The notes beneath the pieces are model-generated. The model ran no database searches. It saw nothing but the letters and a program-made list of their open reading frames with translations, and had not been told where the DNA came from. This document shows, one piece after another, positions 59,963 through 64,000 of a DNA stretch of 64,000 nucleotides (its first letter is position 1; each line of letters begins with the position of its first letter). The position numbers and the translations under genes were made by a program. This stretch comes from Oceanospirillaceae bacterium (GTDB lineage: Bacteria; Pseudomonadota; Gammaproteobacteria; Pseudomonadales; Balneatricaceae), in NCBI GenBank assembly GCA_013215375.1, contig JABSRB010000010.1:62001-126000 (forward strand). The letters run 5' to 3'.

Positions 59963-61552
59963 ATGTCGCAAGTACTAGATCATTTAAAAGCACAAGTCAT
60001 GCAGGGTAAATTGCAACGTCGCGATTTCATGCGCAATGCTATCGCAATGGGTATCGCACTGCCTCTGGCAGGATCCATTTTCAGCCAATCTGTGCTGGCA
60101 GCGACACCAAACAAAGGCGGACGGATGATTTTGGGTATGGCTGGGGGGGCGACCACTGATAGTCTTGATCCCGCGTTAGCTCTAGCGCAAGTCGCCGGTA
60201 TCATTCTCAAAGCTTGGGGTAATACCTTAATCGCTGTATCCCCAACGGATGGCAGCGCTCAACCGGAACTAGCAGTATCTTGGGAATCACAACCTGGTGC
60301 CAAAATATGGACATTTAATTTGCGCCAGGGAGTCTTGTTCCACAACGGCCAAGAACTGACTGCAGAAGATGTGGTTAAAACTTTACAGCGCCACTCTGGA
60401 GAAGATACCAAATCAGCTGCTTTAGGCATTATGCGCGGCATCGACAATATTAAGGCCGATGGTAAATACAAAGTCATTATCGAGCTAAAATCAGGCAACG
60501 CAGACCTGCCTTTTTTAATGACCGATTATCACTTGGTGATTCAACCCAATGGCGGCTTAGACAATCCAACAGCGGCAATAGGCACAGGGCCTTACCAAAT
60601 GGAGTCAAATGAACCTGGGGTTAGGTTCGTCGGCAAGAAAAACAGCAATTATTTCGACTCTTCTAAGGGCCATGTAGATTATGTAGAAGTGCGAGTACTC
60701 AACGATCAAACCGCCCGAATGTCCGCACTGCGCTCGGGACAAATTCACGCGGCCAATTTGTTAGACCCTAAGACGGCGAAGTTAATGGATCGCCTGCCGA
60801 ATGTCTCAGTACAGAACACTTCAGGCAAAGCGCATTATTTATTCCCGATGCACTGCGATAAAACACCCTTTGACAATAATCACTTACGCCTAGCGATGAA
60901 ATACGCCATAAACCGCCAGGAGATGGTCGAGCGCATCTTGCACGGTTACGGCTCTGTCGGTAATGATATTCCGATTAACGCCGCTTACTCGTTATTTTCT
61001 GATGACATCGAGCAGCGTAGCTACGATCCTGATAAGGCGGCGTTCCACTACAAAAAATCGGGACACAGCGGCGCCATTCAATTGGATGTATCGGACGTGG
61101 CGTTTCCTGGTGCCGTCGATGCCAGTTTGCTTTTCCAACAGCAAGCAAAAAAGGCGGGCATTAATATTAACGTCAATCGTCTCCCCTCCGATGGCTACTG
61201 GTCTAACGTCTGGAATAAAAAACCTTTTTGCGCCTCCTATACCGGTGGTCGCGCCACTCAAGATCAGCAATATTCAGTATTCTATAGCTCAGCGGCGGAT
61301 TGGAATGACACTAAGTGGCGGCGTCCGAATTTTGACTCGCTGCTCACCCAGGCACAAGTGGAACTGGATCAAGCCAAACGCAAGGCCCTCTACCGCGAAA
61401 TGGCAATAATGATGCGCGATGATGGCGGTGCCATCATCCCGATGTTTAACGACTATGTCGACGGTATTACCAGCAGCCTTAAAGGTTACACCAAGGATCC
61501 GGCGGGCAGCTTGTCAAATCTCAATATTTTAACCCAGTGCTGGTTGGCCTAA
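59963..61552 (+). CDS. Peptide/opine-type ABC transporter binding protein with Tat leader
   Basis: The 529-residue SBP_bac_5 protein begins with a twin-arginine leader, L-Q-R-R-D-F-M-R-N (R19-R20), then a hydrophobic segment and A-L-A-A-T cleavage near 46. The core includes L-A-V-S-W-E-S, L-R-Q-G-V-L-F-H-N-G, L-T-A-E-D-V-V near 135, and G-T-G-P-Y near 207. Tat export implies folding in the cytoplasm. First gene of a DppABCD-like operon; its ligand may be a peptide, opine or quaternary-amine compound. Confidence 0.9.
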   Translation: MSQVLDHLKAQVMQGKLQRRDFMRNAIAMGIALPLAGSIFSQSVLAATPNKGGRMILGMAGGATTDSLDPALALAQVAGIILKAWGNTLIAVSPTDGSAQPELAVSWESQPGAKIWTFNLRQGVLFHNGQELTAEDVVKTLQRHSGEDTKSAALGIMRGIDNIKADGKYKVIIELKSGNADLPFLMTDYHLVIQPNGGLDNPTAAIGTGPYQMESNEPGVRFVGKKNSNYFDSSKGHVDYVEVRVLNDQTARMSALRSGQIHAANLLDPKTAKLMDRLPNVSVQNTSGKAHYLFPMHCDKTPFDNNHLRLAMKYAINRQEMVERILHGYGSVGNDIPINAAYSLFSDDIEQRSYDPDKAAFHYKKSGHSGAIQLDVSDVAFPGAVDASLLFQQQAKKAGININVNRLPSDGYWSNVWNKKPFCASYTGGRATQDQQYSVFYSSAADWNDTKWRRPNFDSLLTQAQVELDQAKRKALYREMAIMMRDDGGAIIPMFNDYVDGITSSLKGYTKDPAGSLSNLNILTQCWLA

Positions 61553-61553
61553 C

Positions 61554-62519
61554 ATGGCTGCGCATCAGTCCCTAGGGCAACTTATCATCAGGCGCCTGCT
61601 GCTCGGGTTACTGTTATTACTGATGATCTCGGGGATTATTTTTGCCGGTACCGAACTGTTACCCGGAGATGTGGCACAAAGTATCTTGGGACAATCTGCC
61701 ACCCCCGAAGCCCTGAAAAATTTACGTTTAGAGATGGGCCTAGATCGCCCACCTCTGGAGCGTTACCTCAGCTGGCTGACCAATCTAGCCCAGGGAGACC
61801 TTGGCACTTCTTTGAGCAGCGGCCGTGACATAGGAGAGATGATTGGTGACAGGCTGGGGAATACCTTATTTCTCGCCGCCAGTGCCGCCATTATCGCCGT
61901 GCCTCTGGCGATATTTTTGGGTTTGATTGCCGTGTTGCATCGCAATGGCATCGTCGATAAAGTCATTTCAATCAGCACTATAAGTATGATTTCTCTGCCT
62001 GAGTTCTTTATTGGCTATTTACTGATCCTGTTCATCGCAGTGCATTTAAATTGGCTACCCTCCAGCTCTATTATTTACAACAGCATGACCTTTGGCGAAA
62101 AGTTACAGGCTATTGCCCTGCCCTGTCTCACTTTAACTTTAGTCTGTTTAGCCCACATGATGCGCATGACCCGTGCCGCCATCCTAAATGTGATGTCTAG
62201 CCCCTATATCGAAACGGCTCAGTTAAAAGGTTTGAGTGCTTTTAGAGTCATTTTTCATCACGCTTTTCCCAACGCCATTTCCCCCATCATTACAGTAGTA
62301 GTGCTGAATTTGGCCTACTTGGTAGTCGGTGTCGTCGTGGTGGAGATTATCTATGTCTATCCGGGCATGGGGCAATTGTTGGTAGATCATGTCACCAACC
62401 GGGATATACCCGTAGTGCAGGCGGTCGGCTTGATTTTTGCCGCTATCTACATCTTGTTAAACATGTTTGCCGATATCATGGCCATCATCGCGAACCCTAG
62501 ATTGAGGCACCCTAAATGA
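61554..62519 (+). CDS. Peptide/opine-type ABC transporter permease, DppB-like
   Basis: The 321-residue inner-membrane protein has six membrane segments, the characteristic Q-L-I-I-R-R-L-L-L-G start, L-R-L-E-M-G-L-D-R-P-P near 50, and the docking loop Q-L-K-G-L-S-A-F-R-V-I-F-H-H-A-F-P-N near 222. Begins 1 base after the binding-protein stop and overlaps the next gene by 4 bases. Confidence 0.92.
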   Translation: MAAHQSLGQLIIRRLLLGLLLLLMISGIIFAGTELLPGDVAQSILGQSATPEALKNLRLEMGLDRPPLERYLSWLTNLAQGDLGTSLSSGRDIGEMIGDRLGNTLFLAASAAIIAVPLAIFLGLIAVLHRNGIVDKVISISTISMISLPEFFIGYLLILFIAVHLNWLPSSSIIYNSMTFGEKLQAIALPCLTLTLVCLAHMMRMTRAAILNVMSSPYIETAQLKGLSAFRVIFHHAFPNAISPIITVVVLNLAYLVVGVVVVEIIYVYPGMGQLLVDHVTNRDIPVVQAVGLIFAAIYILLNMFADIMAIIANPRLRHPK

Positions 62520-63358
62520 AGTTTACAGATTCACTGGCTAAACTCGTCTCTAATTTATCTTGGGCGGCCAGGGTCGGCTTGTTCAGCTTGAGCGTATTTG
62601 CCCTAGCCGCGCTGTTCGCGCCTATTGTGTCCCCCTATGATCCCCATGAAATTGTCGGTGATGTCTGGGAGCCACTGTCTGCAAACTTTTTACTCGGCAC
62701 TGACCAACTGGGAAGAGACCTACTGTCGCGGCTAATCTACGGAGCGCGCAATACTTTCTTCATTGCCGGTGCCGCCACCTTACTGTCGTTTTTTATGGGT
62801 ACTTTTATTGGTTTTTTAGCGGCGGTAAGCGGCGGCAAAACTGACCAATTATTAAGTAGAGTAAACGACTTAATGATGGCTATACCGACACTCATTTTTG
62901 CATTGGTAGTGCTCTCAGTGCTGCCTGCCAACATGATAGTGCTCATATTAGTGATGGGGATTTTGGATTCGACCCGCGTATTTCGCCTATCCCGCGCCGT
63001 GGCGGTAGATATTGTAGTGATGGACTTTGTCGAGTCAGCCCGGCTACGAGGAGAGAAAACACTATGGATAATCTTTCGTGAAATACTGCCCAATGCGCTA
63101 TCACCACTGTTCGCCGAGTTTGGTTTACGCTTTGCCTTCGCCGTCTTATTCCTCAGTACACTAAGCTTTTTAGGCTTGGGGATTCAACCTCCCGACGCCG
63201 ACTGGGGCTCTATGGTCAAAGAAAATAAAGACGGCATCGTATTTGGCATTCCCGCCGCGTTAATTCCAGCTGCCGCTATTGCGATCTTAACCATCAGTAT
63301 CAACCTAGTAGTCGATTCTATTTTAAGCCGTACCAGTAGTTTAAAAGGAGGCAGATAA
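62516..63358 (+). CDS. Peptide/opine-type ABC transporter permease, DppC-like
   Basis: The 280-residue permease begins with a short cytoplasmic region and first helix. It has Y-D-P-H near 42, G-T-D-Q-L-G-R-D-L-L-S-R near 60, the docking loop S-A-R-L-R-G-E-K-T-L-W-I-I-F-R-E-I-L-P-N near 175, and L-S-F-L-G-L-G-I-Q-P-P-D-A-D-W-G near 215. Partner of the DppB-like protein. Confidence 0.92.
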   Translation: MKFTDSLAKLVSNLSWAARVGLFSLSVFALAALFAPIVSPYDPHEIVGDVWEPLSANFLLGTDQLGRDLLSRLIYGARNTFFIAGAATLLSFFMGTFIGFLAAVSGGKTDQLLSRVNDLMMAIPTLIFALVVLSVLPANMIVLILVMGILDSTRVFRLSRAVAVDIVVMDFVESARLRGEKTLWIIFREILPNALSPLFAEFGLRFAFAVLFLSTLSFLGLGIQPPDADWGSMVKENKDGIVFGIPAALIPAAAIAILTISINLVVDSILSRTSSLKGGR

Positions 63359-64000
63359 TGCCCGTTCCGCACTTTCTAGAGGTCAGCAATTTAGAAATAA
63401 CGGCAAGCATCAATATGCCTGGCGATATCCCGAAAAAAATCACCTTAGTCGATAATATTTCTTTCAAGCTCAAACGCGGTGAAGTGATAGGTTTAATCGG
63501 TGAATCCGGTGCTGGAAAATCCACCATTGGTTTAGCCGCTTTAGGTTACGCCCGCTCAGGTTGCGCCATCAGTGGCGGTAGTATAAAAATAAATGGTACG
63601 GATATACTGCAACTACCCACCAAAGCGCGCAATAAAATGCGCGGTACGCAAGTTGCCTATGTGGCTCAATCTGCAGCGGCGGCCTTTAACCCCGCCCATC
63701 GCATATCCGATCAAGTAATTGAGGAGGCTGTTGTGCATCGGTTGATGAGCAAAACCGAGGCTCTGGCCTATGCAGATGATCTGTATGAAAAATTGGGGTT
63801 GCCCGATCCAAAAAATTTCGGCAGACGCTACCCCCATCAAGTCTCTGGTGGCCAGTTACAGCGGGCTATGACGGTGATGGCATTGTGTGCCAAACCCGAT
63901 TTGATTATCTTTGATGAGCCAACCACCGCACTGGATGTCACCACCCAAATCGAAGTACTGGCCACCATTAAAAACGCCATCAAAGACACCGGAGTAGCTG
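63358..64000 (+). CDS. Peptide/opine-type ABC transporter ATP-binding protein (partial, runs off the window)
   Basis: ATG 63358 overlaps the previous stop by one base; AGGAGG is just upstream. The 214 visible residues have Walker A G-E-S-G-A-G-K-S-T near 49, Q-loop V-A-Q-S-A-A-A-A-F-N-P, signature V-S-G-G-Q-L-Q-R and Walker B L-I-I-F-D-E-P-T-T-A-L-D. DppD-type; it may continue into a second ATPase domain beyond 64000. Confidence 0.9.
   Translation, partial: MPVPHFLEVSNLEITASINMPGDIPKKITLVDNISFKLKRGEVIGLIGESGAGKSTIGLAALGYARSGCAISGGSIKINGTDILQLPTKARNKMRGTQVAYVAQSAAAAFNPAHRISDQVIEEAVVHRLMSKTEALAYADDLYEKLGLPDPKNFGRRYPHQVSGGQLQRAMTVMALCAKPDLIIFDEPTTALDVTTQIEVLATIKNAIKDTGVA

Overview
The window reads as chromosomal DNA of a marine-type gammaproteobacterium. 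Codon use and gene families resemble the Cellvibrionales/Spongiibacteraceae group, but that placement is inference. Coding is dense and base composition moderate. Uptake of organic nutrients dominates: phosphonate, polar amino-acid, branched-chain amino-acid, ferric-siderophore and peptide/opine-type ABC or TonB systems. No rRNA, tRNA, CRISPR array, intact transposase or phage module was seen.

Layout. 1-3855 (minus): phosphonate-type ABC operon phnD-phnC-phnE(fused double permease) followed by a second, family-3 binding protein cut by the window edge. 4339-5190: metallophosphoesterase. 5342-13862: amino-acid module, with two paralogous LysR regulators bracketing an R. etli-type asparaginase and aapJ-aapQ-aapM-aapP. 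13863-14555: repeat-rich spacer. 14556-18497: Fe-dependent alcohol dehydrogenase and a Cpx-like envelope stress set (Spy/CpxP-like protein, response regulator, histidine kinase). 18723-19628: EamA exporter. 19946-24280: a lipase-like protein with an upstream small protein and three tandem ankyrin lipoproteins plus a relic of a fourth, which looks like an effector/immunity islet. 24684-25241: broken Lrp gene. 25342-30122: Fur-box-preceded fecI-fecR-TonB receptor-esterase cluster. 30443-35918: livG-livF-livH-livM-livK. 36173-39322: three foreign-looking genes between inverted copies of an intergenic repeat, with an attC-like structure. 39611-55106: mostly single-gene housekeeping and accessory functions (SDR, intradiol dioxygenase, GGDEF, HxlR/MBL pair, GNATs, GST, DinB), with two pseudogenes. 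55166-58061: a 2-oxoglutarate oxygenase, an AraC regulator and an HD-domain mixed-valent di-iron oxygenase matching the TmpA/TmpB trimethylaminoethylphosphonate pathway. 58173-64000: LysR and a Tat-exported peptide/opine-type ABC operon.

How the genes fit together: the phosphonate ABC operon at the left end and tmpA/tmpB at the right end could supply and cleave a quaternary-amine phosphonate to phosphate and glycine betaine, although they lie 50 kb apart. Asparaginase plus Aap would import and deamidate amino acids under the LysR pair. The fec-like cluster would take up and hydrolyse a foreign siderophore.

The most unusual features are non-coding. (i) A 263-bp MITE-like element occurs in two equal-length copies of opposite orientation, with terminal and internal inverted repeats that co-vary between copies; one copy splits an AraC gene exactly at a codon boundary and the other supplies the tail of a GNAT gene. 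(ii) A 129-139 bp element with GAGACCTC termini occurs twice. (iii) A third dispersed repeat occurs three times, once inside the dead lrp gene and twice in divergent regulatory regions. (iv) The lipase/ankyrin effector-immunity-like islet is the best candidate for an undescribed protein system.
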